A stretch of DNA of 64,000 nt, taken from Cristatella mucedo. Taxonomy: Eukaryota; Bryozoa; Phylactolaemata; Cristatellidae. Under the pieces are notes generated by a model, which saw nothing but the letters and a program-made list of their open reading frames with translations, ran no database searches and was not told the DNA's origin. Made by a program: the position numbers and the translations under genes. This document shows positions 26,548-37,665 of the stretch, in pieces; the first letter of the stretch is position 1, and each line of letters opens with the position of its first letter. Location of the stretch: positions 186,001 through 250,000 of the forward strand of contig WPIO01000209.1 in assembly GCA_009760855.2 (NCBI GenBank). Reading direction: 5' to 3'.

Positions 26548-26756
26548 AAAAAAAAAAAAAAAAAAAAAAAAATGCTAGCTGATTTAACAGCCTCTTTTTG
26601 TATAGCGACAGAAGAGCCTTTACGGCTATCACCACCGCTTGCAGTGGCGATAAAGGATCGCCCACTGCAGGATTCGAGACCACAACCTCGGGGCCGAGGT
26701 CGTGAAAAGCAACCGCCTTACCTAGTGAGCCATTACGGCTCACCTAACACCCTGAC
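26548..26756 (-). mobile_element. SINE family 2 copy with poly(T)/(A) tail, inserted in the Gypsy 3' end
   Basis: Reverse complement of the SINE 2 consensus: head GAGCCGTAATGGCTCACTAG, B-box region, and end CAGCTAGCATT followed on the SINE strand by about 24 T (A run at 26548-26572 on plus). It sits beside the surviving LTR end. Confidence 0.9.
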
Positions 26757-26853
26757 CGGTCAGGAGAGGCCTCACCATGCAGTCTAGGGCACAGACATAA
26801 GATGGCTGCCAATAAACTCGCTCCATTCATTAGTGATGTATCTTATCGTTACA
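26757..26853 (+). repeat. Gypsy 3' LTR, downstream part
   Basis: Diverged copy of 20303-20411. It has GACCGGTCAGGAGAGGCC, ACATAAGATGGCTGCCAATA and the end ATCGTTACA. The upstream part is displaced or destroyed by the SINE. Confidence 0.6.
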
Positions 26854-28950
26854 ACTACTGTTCAAGAATCCTGGGACTAAACGGCAGCAGATGGACGTAC
26901 TGGAGGTGCTTCACAGAAGCGAATCAGTACATTTCAAAGTGCTGTAAGTAGGGTGTGGGTAGAGGAAGTCATGGTTACTACTATGGTAGAATCTTCTTTA
27001 GGTAATGGACTTCCTATTAATGTAGAAAATCGTGGAATGTATGCTTACAGGCTGGTTTGACTGCATTATAGTCATAATCCGGTTAGTGGCAAGAAATTTT
27101 GCAGGAAGGTGGTGTCGCCCTAGCTAAGCTGGAGGAAGATGGCAAGAAGCCCAAACTAATCCACAGGAGGCTAATCAGCCGACTGTCGTATTCAATGCTG
27201 GAAAGGGAAACACATAAAAGTGTTGTTAGACTGCCTTCGGCATGAGGTCACATACTCAGAAGCAGGGATGAGACGATGTTTGCATCATACGGCAATAGAA
27301 CTAAAAGAAAAAGTTGAGCTCACAATTTATGGTACTGAATAGCTCGAGACATACTTTGGCTAAAGCCTGGTTTTAATATTTAGTCTTGCTTCATAATAAC
27401 TCATAATTGTTGACGTAGATGTCGCCAATATCATGGGGATGGTCCAGACTCAGGGAAGACTTGGCGAAGACTCAGAAGGCAAACCTGGTTCTATATTTCA
27501 GGAAGACGTAGGGAAGAAATGAATCTTAAAAGCATTCAGACCGCGCCTACCGCATCGCTTAGTAAGGAATGGCTGAATGAACAGGGGAGTAAACGTTGAG
27601 TTCTTGGCGAGTTCTTGTTTATAAGACACACTGTGTTCGAAGTATAAGAATAAGATTTTGAGGTGGCGATCGATAAAGGTTACAGCTGAAAGGGTTCATT
27701 ATACCGGCGATTCCTCTAGTGAATCGTGGCAGCAGAGAAAAGCCATTCTTATCACATGAACGTTCACTGGGTGAAGTCAGTAATAAGCCAGACTCGGAGC
27801 AAGACTGCCGTCTAAACCTATTGCAAACCGGAAGACCATGATCCAAGTAACAAATCAAGCTTATGAACGATTATATCTACAAAGCAATGAGTCGATGGTA
27901 CTATTTTATTTAGTACTGAGGCGCTCTTAAAATCCAATATTAACGTAACGCATGGGCAAGAATAGCGGAAATCCATAATTATCAATATAGCTCGCTTTAT
28001 CCTTGCTAGGCCCCTGTGAGGATATTTAACAAAGGCGGCAGGGCAGCTAGATTTACTAACCCTTTCCCCTTTTTTTATTCGCTTTTTGATAACGCTTCTG
28101 ACAACCTGGTGTTAAAATTGTGCAAAGGATTAGTGGATTAGCCTAATAGGTGGTGCCGCTTCTGAAAATGCAGCTGTCGTTTAAGGGAGTATAGGTGTCG
28201 AAGAAACTTGGCTGCAGCATTTGGCGCTATGATGCATATTGTAGCTAAATTAAAACACAGGTAGGTTTTCACTAGTAAGACTTGATTTTGGAAAATCCAT
28301 GTTTTGCTACCGTTAAAGTAAGTTTCACTAGCCATGTATTAGGATTAGTTTGAATGTGTAAGATAGCCAGTTTTTGCAATCGCATCTGGTAAATCGTCAG
28401 CTTACGCTAATTGCACTGAACCTAAGGCTGCTGCCTGAAGATTCTAATAATCAAAATAATTTCTCAGACTAAAAGATTCTCTATAAAAAGGAGGTCAGTT
28501 GCCTATTATGGAAATCTGTGGATTATTTTCTCTTAGTTTTTATGCATGCGGAATTAGGAGTAAACTACAATTAGCAAGTATAACCGGGTAACTATGCAAA
28601 ATATAAGCATCAGTATTGCTTAGGAGACTTTAGTCGAAGTTAAGTTACGTGAAATATGACGAACAGCCTTTAATTTGGAAGATATGGCGATATATTATTT
28701 CGATACTTTATCGTTAACCACGTGATGCTCACTGGCTGAGTTTCCGTAGGGTTGATCCTAGTTACGGCAGTGCTCAACTGCTACCTGCAGCATTTGAGCT
28801 GCTTCTGAAATCTGTAGACTGGTTACAATTTTCACAAAAATATCACTGTTATGAACTCTGTATCTGCTATATTGTTTGTAATTGACGGACAACACAGAAT
28901 GCCCAGTTTGTAATACTTCCAAAAAGTAACCGCCAATTCCCTCTCTTGGT
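26854..28950. other. Unassigned sequence before receptor gene 2
   Basis: No exon or element recognised. Confidence 0.45.
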
Positions 28951-29059
28951 CACATGTTACATTTTCATTTTGGCGGACCAAGCCATCAGGAGGCTGTTGT
29001 TATGCATGAATATTCTTTATACCACCAAACCAGATTTCCCTCGTTGCTTTAAAACAGCT

Positions 29060-29208
29060 AGTCTTTCGACACCCAGCTTCCAAGTAAAATTGAGCAACAC
29101 TGACCTCACTCTTCCTTGTCAGCCTATAAAGCACAGTTCACTATGCTCGGCCTTGCTGGTTGGCCATTAGGTGCAGTTTACAACAGCTTGGCAGAAATGC
29201 CCATGTGA
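29060..29208 (+). repeat. Duplicated 5' flank of receptor gene 2
   Basis: Aligns with about 200-378 at the window start. AGTCTTTCGACACCCAGCTTCC matches AATATTTCGACATCCGGCTTCC, CTCTTCCTTGTCAGCC matches CTCTTCCTGGTCAGCC, and GTGCAGTTTACAACAGCTTGGC matches CTCAGTTTGCACATTTGACAG. The two receptor genes therefore share upstream flank as well as exons. It may include the core promoter, but no TATA or initiator was identified. Confidence 0.65.
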
Positions 29209-29296
29209 ATGCAGTTCCAATCGCCATTAAGTAATTGTTTAACCGTCGCCTGGTTCTCCACCGTGAAGCCTATTTCTGCAAGCGTAGAGGCTCAGA
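29209..29296 (+). CDS. C-type lectin receptor gene 2, exon 1 (signal peptide)
   Basis: ATG at 29209 aligns codon for codon with the ATG at 379 over the first ten codons and beyond (CGTTTAACCATCGTC against TGTTTAACCGTCGCC). The peptide begins MQFQSPLSNCLTVAWF; its hydrophobic core is weaker than in gene 1. A nearby upstream ATG at 29203 is followed at once by a stop. The donor is AGTAAGTT with the GT at 29297, phase 1 as in gene 1. One extra codon distinguishes it from gene 1. Confidence 0.55.
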
Positions 29297-29621
29297 GTAA
29301 GTTATGAGCCGATGATGGTTACCCTTATTGTGAACTTTCGCTATGAGAGTCACTATGATGAGTCACTAAGAACCAGTCCGTCAGCTGAGCACTGCAATTG
29401 CCAGCATTTTCTATGAGCTGTTTAGACTCATTACTCATTTTGTGCTTGATGAACATGAAACTAAAGACGGAGTTGCTATGAATACAGGTCTTGTGCCAAA
29501 ACGTAAATGATCTCGTGGTATCAACTGATATGAGCTAACAAAGTTTTCTCCTGCCCAGATACACACGTTAACCCGGTGCCACATCTGGCTGTTGCTAGAG
29601 GTTGTGGCATTTGCTGGCTTC

Positions 29622-32600
29622 CTAATAATAATAAAATAATATTAATGCACTTGATAAAGCGTCCTTGGAGAACTCAATCTGCCTCTAGGCGTTTTACACT
29701 TGCTGCAAAGGGAAATGCAATTGAATGGTGAGTAAAATCATGCTTGATAAACAAACAAAGTGAATAACCTGTTTAGGGGTACCGTGCACAGGGTCAGCAT
29801 GTAAGTATGGTTAGTGGCAGCATGCACAGTGTCAGCACGCATAAGCGCGTGAAGAACGAATCACACAGACTCACTAAATCCTGTCCTAAATAGGTGCAGT
29901 TTAGTTCTTTTTTAATATCGTCAACTCAGGGAATGTTCTGATACAAGTTGGAAGGAAGTTCCAGGCTTTGAGAGCATGCAAAATTTATGCACGTTCTCCA
30001 AAGGATTTAGGTTTTGTACGAGGTACTTGCAGACTGTTTGATTCCGAAAATCAGGTGGTACGATGCTTGGCCTGGTAAGGAAGTAGATCTGAGAGATAGG
30101 CTGGAGCTAAAGAATGAAGGGACCTAAAAGTGAGCGACAAAACCTTGAAGTCAATCCGTTGCTTGACTGGTAGCCAGTGCAGGTCGGCGAGAAGTGGAGT
30201 AATGTGGCAACTGAGACACACACGAAAGTGAAGCTTAGCAGCAAAATTGTGCACCAGCTGCGATCGGCTGATCGCACGTGCCAAGGCCAGTAAGCAGTGA
30301 GTTGCAGAAGTCGAGACTGGATGTCACGAATGCGTGGACCAACTTAGACGTGGTATCATTATCTAAAGAAGCCCGAATTTAAGTAATATTATGTAGATGG
30401 CAATGGGCAGATTTGACTATGGAGCCGATATGGTCCTCTAAAGCAAGGTCGCTTTGGAACATGATACCTAGATTTTGAGCTGATTCAACAGGAGTTATGC
30501 TGGCAGAGCCAATTTAAGCGTCTGCCTTTCTAATTTTTGAATCACACTGGGTTTGCCCAAAACTAGTAATTTAGTTATATCAGCGAGTAGTTTCAGAAAT
30601 TTTGCTGCCATCCATGTGCGGATGTTATCAATACATGCAGCAAGTGAGTTGAGAAAATTTGAGGTGCTCAAAGATGGGAGGGATCGAGGCAATGGTACAA
30701 CTGACTGTCATCCACATAAAAGTAAAGGCCTAGATTGTGCTTGGCGATCACGTCAGCCAGAGCGAGAGTATAAACCGTGAAAAGAACCGGACCTAGCACG
30801 GAGCCCTGACGTACCCTATATTAGAGAGGTACCTCAGATGATCTTCGTCCATTCACATAAATACTCTGGCGTCTCCCACTGAGAGAGGACCTGAACCATT
30901 GCAGAGCAGTGCCAGTGATGCCCAGGCGAGATGAGAGGCGCTCTAGACGAACTTTGTGATCGATGGCATCAAAAGCTGCCAAAAGATCGAGCAAAGCAAG
31001 CAGATAGACTCTACCCAAGTCTGCATTCCTTAGTAGTTCGTTGTATACCCTAAGCAATGTTGACACTGTGGAATGATTAGCTCTAAAGCCAGACTGGAAC
31101 TTACTAGCAAGGTGTGAAGCTCCGATACATAAGTTCAGCTGGTCAGCCACGACCCGTTCCAGTGTCTTTAATAGGAATGATAGAAGGGAGACTGGGCAGT
31201 ATTTTCTCAAGTTATCGTTGTCTAGTGTCACTTTCTTGAGCAGTGGCCTGACTACATCTTTTTTTAAAGGTTCTTGGGCATGACCTGAGGCTAATGATAT
31301 ATTAAATGCATGGCAGCAGCAAATCAATGCCACGTAGGAGCAGGACAGTGGGAATAGGGACCAGAGGACCTGTTGTCTGCTTTGATTGCGATACGAACTT
31401 TAGGACTAGATCACTAGCTACCTGCTTAAATGTAGTTGTTGAGGTGCAGCCACATCGGGGAACAACATTCTAGTGGTGATGTTTTCATCGCAGGAATGGA
31501 TTCCCTGATTTTGTCTATCTTTTGCACAAAGAATCAAGAGAAGCGATCGGCTAGATCATCACGAGGATCATCAGGCAAGGAGCTAATCTGGGAGCGGTTG
31601 AAGAGATGGCTGATTTGTCGACATCAGCATTTTCACATTTTGCATCCGTTATTTAATGATGTTTTTGTAAAAGCTAGACTTGGCCTTTGCTAGGATTGAT
31701 TGGTACGACCTGCAGAAGTCTTCATATGCTTGTCGATGGACAGTCAGTGCAGGTCTTCTGTTTGCTTTTTCAAGCTTGTGCTTAGTAAACCTGGCTAGTT
31801 TAATGTGTCCAGTAAACCATAGGACGTCCAGGCGAGGGCACACGGTGCGCTTTGTCCGAGGTGCAAACCCATCGAGCGTGTCAGCTGGTGTCGTTTTGTA
31901 GCTATCTACCAACGATGACAGATCGGAAGGAGGACTGAGCAGCAGAGGTGAAGGAAATATTCTCACACGGACAGCATCGATGTCAGGGGTCTTGAGGTTT
32001 CTTGATGCACAGTTTATTTCAGAGGAGGAGGTGGACACACAATATAGATTGAACGAGATTTGCATGTGGCCAGATAAGCAGGATTTAGTAATAATTGGTG
32101 ATGACAAAATGCTGTGGTATGAGAATATCCGGTCGAGTGTGTGACCCTAGATGTGAGTAGGGCTATGCACATGAGCCACAACAGACAGTGATTTAGTCAA
32201 TGTGAGAAATTTAATGCTGAAGGCGTCAGATTAGTTGTCAGAGTAGATATTGAACACACCCAAAACGAGGAAAAATAGATTTCTTGCACACGTAATTAAA
32301 ATGAGATCGGAAAAGTCTAAGTTAACGCAAGAATTTATAACCTCGTGGGTGATAGACTAATGCCAACGTCGGTAGCTTGTTTTCGGGTGAAATCAAGACA
32401 ATAGTTTTGGTAAATGGCTTTCAGCGTACTTCAAACGACTTTGAATTCGAATTCCAACTGAATGACAACAGCAACTCCACCTCCAATTTGAAGTGATCTG
32501 GGGAGATGACGGATCAAGAAACCAGTCGTGGTAGCTTCTAGCATTGTTATGTAGTTTCCGGTTTAAGCAAAGTTTCTGTCAAGGCGAGCAGGTCAAAACC

Positions 32601-32880
32601 TTTTTCAGAAATAAGGTAGCTTAATACCAAGAGTTTATTCCACATTGGGCGAGGACTCTAATGACAAGCATTAGGATGGGCTGCTGGAGTCTCGCCAGGC
32701 CTGGTAGCTTCTAAATCAGAGAGATTCTCAATGAAGCTAGTAGGGGAACGAGCTGAGCGGTTTAAGACAATGCTAGGGATACCAAACGAGTGTCTATTCA
32801 GCTCGCTTTTATAGCCAAATGAACGGCTTCTAAACTAGAGGCCTCAGCTGTCTGCAGTGGCTCAGGGCGCTTTTATATTG
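29622..32880 (-). mobile_element. LINE family A, near full-length but inactive copy
   Basis: On the minus strand the order is: endonuclease domain (DLLALTET near 32580, an SPTHI.GHTLDRI block near 32140), linker, then RT. RT motifs are RPLLKKVTLDNDN, FQSGFRANHST, LLDLLAAFDAIDH and an active-site YVDD near 30710. After these come the C-terminal LHWLPVKQRIDFKVLSLTFR block, 3' UTR and (ATT)n tail. This is the CR1/L2 arrangement. Frameshifts and stops split it into many frames, so it is not autonomous. It fills most of intron 1 of receptor gene 2 in antisense orientation. Confidence 0.93.
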
Positions 32881-33515
32881 TTACAAGTTATATTGCACCA
32901 AGAAAGTGAGAAGCATGGCAGCTGCAGGTAAGCAGTTGCTGTTGTGAGATATCTATAGGCACGTAATTATTAATTCGCTATGGTCATACACAGCATAGAT
33001 AAACTTTGAACAGGTCTTAGCTGTATCAGTTTCCTTATACTATTTTTGCAAGAGCTTCAATTTTTGGAAGAGAATACTGCAACGGACAATGAATCATCCA
33101 GCTGGCTCTGTGTCTAGAGGCGAAAATAATGATAGCTGACATCAAGTGATTTTGTGCTGCAGTACTTTGAAAAGAAAATGCAGATGGTATGAGACTTTCC
33201 ACTTGATTTTTTTAATGAAATTAATTTCGATGTTATTAAATGATGATTATATTACCCAAGATGTTTGTCTTATTTTCTGAGGGTTTTCCAAAGACTACAC
33301 AAAATGGGAGTAAAAAATGTTCTAAATCTAATTTATATGTAGATGTCGATGTATAGTTTACCTACGTAATGATTGCATGACCGTTTAAAAACTGTCTTTC
33401 ACTACCATAAGCAAATTAATTTAATAATTCAATTGATTTTTAACGTATTTTGAACTTGTACAGACACCGAGATCCCGTTCAGCTGACGGAAAACAAGATT
33501 GAATCGTGTCTTCAG
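32881..33515 (+). other. Rest of intron 1 of receptor gene 2 and degenerate exon edge
   Basis: No repeat recognised. At 33462-33515 the sequence still aligns with the 5' part of the gene 1 lectin exon (TTGTACAG acceptor, then ACACCGAGATCCCG...), but that stretch contains a TGA and a one-base shift. Confidence 0.6.
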
Positions 33516-33716
33516 GATACTGCTACGCCTTTATTACAGAGCTGCAACAATTCCATTTGGCTGCCAGCTTGTGTCGTCTTAATAATTCAGACTTAGTTTC
33601 GATTCAAAGTGAAAAGCAGTATAAGTTTATTTTAAGTAAGACTGCTCCCCTTTCTTCTGGAAACACTGAAGATCATACCTGGCGCTTTCGGATAGGCCTA
33701 CAGGAAGTGCAATTAG
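33516..33716 (+). CDS. C-type lectin receptor gene 2, exon 2 (first half of CTLD, 5' edge eroded)
   Basis: The frame encodes YCYAFITELQQFHLAASLC, LVSIQSE and RIGLQEVQLG, clearly paralogous to exon 2 of gene 1. W of WIGL is replaced by R (FRIGL). Using the position equivalent to the gene 1 acceptor gives a stop and a frameshift. The AG at 33515 (GTGTCTTCAG) restores phase 1 and yields an intact 201-nt exon. That shorter exon drops the extra N-terminal cysteine, leaving the cysteine of YCY without its usual partner. Donor GTCTGC at 33717 is weak. The sequon NNS is kept. Either a functional variant with a shifted acceptor or an early pseudogene. Confidence 0.68.
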
Positions 33717-33894
33717 GTCTGCTAAAACAACTGCTCAAGAAACTTTGCACAATATATTTTGATATCTTGGCAGTTTTTTCAAATTTAAACTAATGAACGT
33801 TTATGTAGCACTAAATGTGTAAGTTCTTAGCTCACTGGCAATCCAATTCACCATCTCACAAAAATCAGAATTTAATTGAAGCTTAAATTTACTT

Positions 33895-34660
33895 GGAATT
33901 TCTTCAGGTCTTCTCGTCTGTTGATAATGCACCGTTTGGCACATTATTGCCCTATGTATCTAACTGCAATCACTCACGATCTACTAGTTTGCTTACTGGC
34001 CTACCGGCATGCGCGATCAGGCGATTGGAGTTGGTGCAAAACTCCACAGCTTGCCTTGTCTGTCGTGAGCTTTGCAGTTTCACCACTTTATTACAACACT
34101 TCTCGCCCAGCTGCACTGGCTACCAGTCAAGCAACGGATTGACTTCAAGGTTTTATCGCTCACTTGTAGGTCACTTCATTCTTCGGTTCCAGCCTATCTC
34201 TCAGATTTACTCCCCCCACCAGGCCAAGCATCGTACCACCCACATTTCGGATTCCAAAAGTCTACCAATACCTCGTACAAACCTCAAATCCTTTGGAGAC
34301 CGTGCATTCAGTTCGTATGCTCCCAAAGCCTGGAAATCCCTCCTGACTTTCGTCAGAACATTCCCTGCCTGACTTGACCACATTAAAAAACATTAAACCC
34401 CACCTTTGTAGGACAGCATTTAGTGGGTCCCTGTGATTCGTCCTTAATGTGCTAATGCTTGCAGCCACTGTGCAAGCTGCTGCTAACCACATTTGCATGC
34501 TGACTCTGTGCATTTCACCCCTAACCATGTTGTTTATTAAGCATGATATTACTCACCATTTAATTGCATTTTCCTTCGCAGCAAATGTAAAGCTCATAAA
34601 AAGAGATTGAGTTCTCTGAGGGCGCTTAATCAAGTTCATTATTTGTATTATTATTAGGTA
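33895..34660 (+). mobile_element. LINE family A, 3' third
   Basis: Plus-strand C-terminal ORF2 block in several frames (LHWLPVKQRIDFKVLSLTCR; SYAPKAWKSLLTFV) followed by the family A 3' UTR and end (GGGCGCTTAATCAAGTTCAT, ATT repeats). It lies in intron 2 of receptor gene 2. Confidence 0.9.
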
Positions 34661-35118
34661 GTCGACTTAACGGTTTCATCACTCACTGCAGCCTACCTTC
34701 GGTCTTAGGCTCAAGTTTACAATTAGGATAACCATCAAAATTCTGCCTTCTTTTGTGCGATAACCTCCCACGATGGAAATAGTTAGATTGATCATGGAAA
34801 TGCGACAGAAATAATGTGACACCATGCATTCAGTTTGTTTTTTGGAAAGATTGAAAGTGGAATGTTATTGGCAGCATCAATTCTTTTTAATCCACGTTAT
34901 TTTAAGATATATCAGCACTTTTTCAGCTGTTCGGCTCAAAGCAAATGCATAAATAATGCATCGTATTTACGTTCTTTGATATTTAAAATAATGGTAATTT
35001 TGAAACTAATCTCACGATTTGCTTTCTTACCAGTATATATTCATCTCAACAATAGAGATTTGATCATATGAATGGGGAATTCAATCGTTAAAGTATAACA
35101 TAAAATATAATTAATTTG
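34661..35118 (+). other. Unassigned intron sequence
   Basis: Part of intron 2 of receptor gene 2; AT-rich, nothing recognised. Confidence 0.45.
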
Positions 35119-35222
35119 TATAGCTCTCCTAGAGAACTAAATCTCTTTTAAGGCGCTTCACATACCTCAGCCAGACCTGAGTCGGGGCGAGCACCTTAAC
35201 CACTGGACCAACCCAGCTGGGC
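35119..35222 (-). mobile_element. SINE family 1, antisense copy
   Basis: Reverse complement carries CCAGTGGTTAAGGTGCTCG and TCAGGTCTGGCTGAGG heads and the GAGATTTAGTTCTCTAGGAG tail; the B-box region is partly deleted. It lies about 40 bp upstream of the exon 3 acceptor of receptor gene 2. Confidence 0.83.
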
Positions 35223-35261
35223 GTAGTATAACTAATAATATACCATCGTCATTTTTTTCAG

Positions 35262-35459
35262 GTGCATACCAGTGGTTAGATGGTACTCGAGTCGATTACA
35301 CAAAGTGGTCATCAGATGAGCATAACAAACTGTTTGGCGAGATGTGTGTCGAAATGTTTGCTGAAGGTAGTCGGAATGATAATCAATGCAATAAGGAATT
35401 CAGCTACATCTGCAGAGCTGCTGTCAATAAAAATATATATACTGAAAATAATACCTTTG
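35262..35459 (+). CDS. C-type lectin receptor gene 2, exon 3 (second half of CTLD)
   Basis: Encodes AYQWLDGTRVDYTKW, FGEMCVEMF, NDNQC and FSYICR: cysteines 2, 3 and 4 of the CTLD are all present. It has the same length (198 nt) and phases (1-1) as gene 1 exon 3. Acceptor TTTTTTTCAG ends at 35261; donor GTATGT begins at 35460. The loop that carries EPN/QPD in sugar-binding lectins reads DEH here, and WND reads RND. The downstream stalk includes sequon NNT. No frameshift or stop is present, so this half of the domain has stayed intact. Confidence 0.9.
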
Positions 35460-35566
35460 GTATGTATACATGCATGATTTCAGTAGTAAATTAAGTATAT
35501 TGAACTTATAATGCTAAAAAATGACAAATTTGCGAAGCACCCACAGTGAACCTAATATTTTCTTAG

Positions 35567-35683
35567 CCACTTTAGGTTTGGCTTTTGGGATGCTTGGAAG
35601 GGCTAGTCGTACCTTGCAGTCTCAAAATTTAGACTATTTTGAAGATAAGATGCGCACCGTTATTATATTCAAAAACCAACAGG
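35567..35683 (+). CDS. Possible further exon of receptor gene 2 (weak)
   Basis: A T-rich acceptor (TATTTTCTTAG, ending 35566) and a donor-like GTAAAT at 35684 bound a 117-nt open stretch. Its phases are 1-1, the same as all other exons of the locus. It would encode ATLGLAFGMLG then a polar region with LDYFED. The hydrophobic run is too short for a normal membrane span and has no resemblance to gene 1 exon 4. It may be chance. Confidence 0.18.
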
Positions 35684-36319
35684 GTAAATCAGCGGAAACA
35701 ACAAATTTCAAGAGAAGCAAATGGTTTTTATCCTATTTTAAATGTAGTCAAATTAGGAGTTTTCTTACAACCGGCGGCAGTCAGCCCCAATCTTTGGTGG
35801 CTTGAAAGGGAAAGCTACCTTCAATGGATATCAGGTTATTTCGAGAAATTTATTAAGTAATAGATTCCAAAAAGCCGATTAATAACCTGATCTTGGATTA
35901 GCTCTGACTGGCCCGATCAAAACAACTCGTTGGACTAAAATGGCTAGAGAGATCTTTCACAGCGATAAGCTGCTTCTTATATGCCAGTGTGATTAGTCAA
36001 GAAACGGAAGAGAGCTGCGACAGGTACACTTATCAGAGACCAGCTGAACCCGGCTGAGCTGTTGTGTGTTGCCTCAACTGACAGCTCAGATCCCACAAAT
36101 CGCAGACCAACATGAATGATATGCCGAATTCAAGAACGGATATAAGAAATGCATTAACAATTAATGGCAGTATTATCAGGTTTATTATAACATCTAACCT
36201 ATGTTAAAAATTTAATCTGGTTTTAAATCTAATAACTTCCTGAGTTTGCATTGCTTTTTGGTGTGTAAAGACAGTATGAGTAATTCAGACTTTGGTGGGA
36301 ACTCGGCTTTTTATCAATA

Positions 36320-37020
36320 ATTCTGCAGCTTTGATACTATAGATTTCCAAGCCATCGATAGCTTCTCATCTTTTGTGGTCAACACTGGAACATAACTAAA
36401 TTTGTTCATGTCGAAGTTTAGTAGGAGAACTCTGAAAATCTATTTGAATTATGTGAACGGTTAAATTAAAATCAGATTGATCGCTTAGGTATGGTTACCT
36501 TAGTACTCCGTGCTTTGTCTGCATCTTTTGTTTAGTTTATTACCTCCTTCTGATCGATGTGATTGCTCGGCCCAATCCAGGCTTGCACTTCATTGCAGAT
36601 GTCACTTAGTGGTAACTCTGTCTTTGATCCACCCGTCCCTCTAGTTTTTTGAGTTCTCTCAATTCCCTTGCTGCATTGTATAACAACATCCTTACGTGGA
36701 TCAGTGGAAGTTCACCAAAATTAAAAAACGACGATAGGAATAAACTTACTGTTAATGGAAGAACAAATGTTGTTTAGAAACTGAAAAAAATAACTCACTA
36801 TCGTGTCTGCCAGCATAGCTTCTGTTGCATCTGCAGAAAGTCAAAGGTCTTTTTCCAAAATCACGTTTTATTAGACTATACCCGTTCTAAAGTCCATGCA
36901 GCCTAACAAGAGAAAAAACAGGACCCGCTTTGCTCAGCACGTAAAAGATATCCCTTCCATCCTATGGTTTTTTGCAGTTTCTTTAAAGAAGTATACCATG
37001 CTGCGTAACTTGATATACCT
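36320..37020 (+). mobile_element. Decayed CR1/L2-type LINE RT fragment
   Basis: Plus-strand remnants of the RT palm: FDTIDFQAID (motif A region), VNTGT, then SAQSRLALHCRCHL in the GLHFHCYADD region, and a loop near DQWKFTKI. Heavily mutated; family uncertain. Confidence 0.55.
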
Positions 37021-37665
37021 ACTAAGAAGGTGAAATGTAAAATAATGAGTAAGTAATGTAGTGATGTAATAATAATAATAATAATGCACTTGATAGAGCG
37101 CCCTCAGATAACTTAATCAATTTCTAAGCGCTTTACATTTGCTTCAAAGGGAAATGCAATTCAATAGTAAATAAAATCATGCTTGAAAAACAAAGAAAAT
37201 GAATAATAGTGTTAGGGATAACAAGAACAGGGTCAGCATGCAAACGTGGTGAGTGGCAGCATACACATTTTCAGCACACATAAGCACATGAAGCATGAAT
37301 CACGAGAACCCACGAAATGCTGTCCTAAGTTGGCGAGTTTTTAAGTTCCTTTAAAATGTGGTCAGGTCAGGGGATGTTCTGACGCTGGTCGGGATGGAGC
37401 TCCAGGCTTTGGGAGCATACGAACTAAATGCATGGTCTCCAAAGGATTTAAGGTTTGTATGAGGTATTTCTAGACTGCTGGATTCCTAAAAGCGGGTGGT
37501 ACGATGCTAGGCATGATGAGGTAGTATATCTGACAGATAGGCTGGAGCCATAGAATGAAGGGACCGAAATGTGAGCGACAAAACCTAGAAGTCAATCCGT
37601 TGCATGACTGGTCGCCAGTGCAGGTCGGTGAGAAATGGAGTAAATTGGCAATTGCAACGCTCACG

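Larger units (their letters stand above)
20303..26853 (+). mobile_element. Decayed Ty3/Gypsy LTR retrotransposon
   Basis: The domain order is gag, protease, reverse transcriptase/RNase H, integrase, between two diverged copies of an LTR end (20303-20411 and 26757-26853). This order is diagnostic of Ty3/Gypsy. Every domain carries stops and frameshifts, so the element is dead. It was later hit by a LINE A (21744-23205), an unidentified GC-richer insert (about 24660-25420) and a SINE 2 (26548-26756). I see no env-like frame after integrase. Confidence 0.88.

Noticed and set aside
31649..32107. 152-codon minus-strand frame as an independent gene
   Set aside because: It is the endonuclease-RT linker region of the LINE A copy at 29622-32880.
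35521..35805. 94-codon plus-strand frame as a membrane exon of receptor gene 2
   Set aside because: The hydrophobic run is only about 10 residues and does not resemble the gene 1 membrane exon; kept only as a weak alternative exon.
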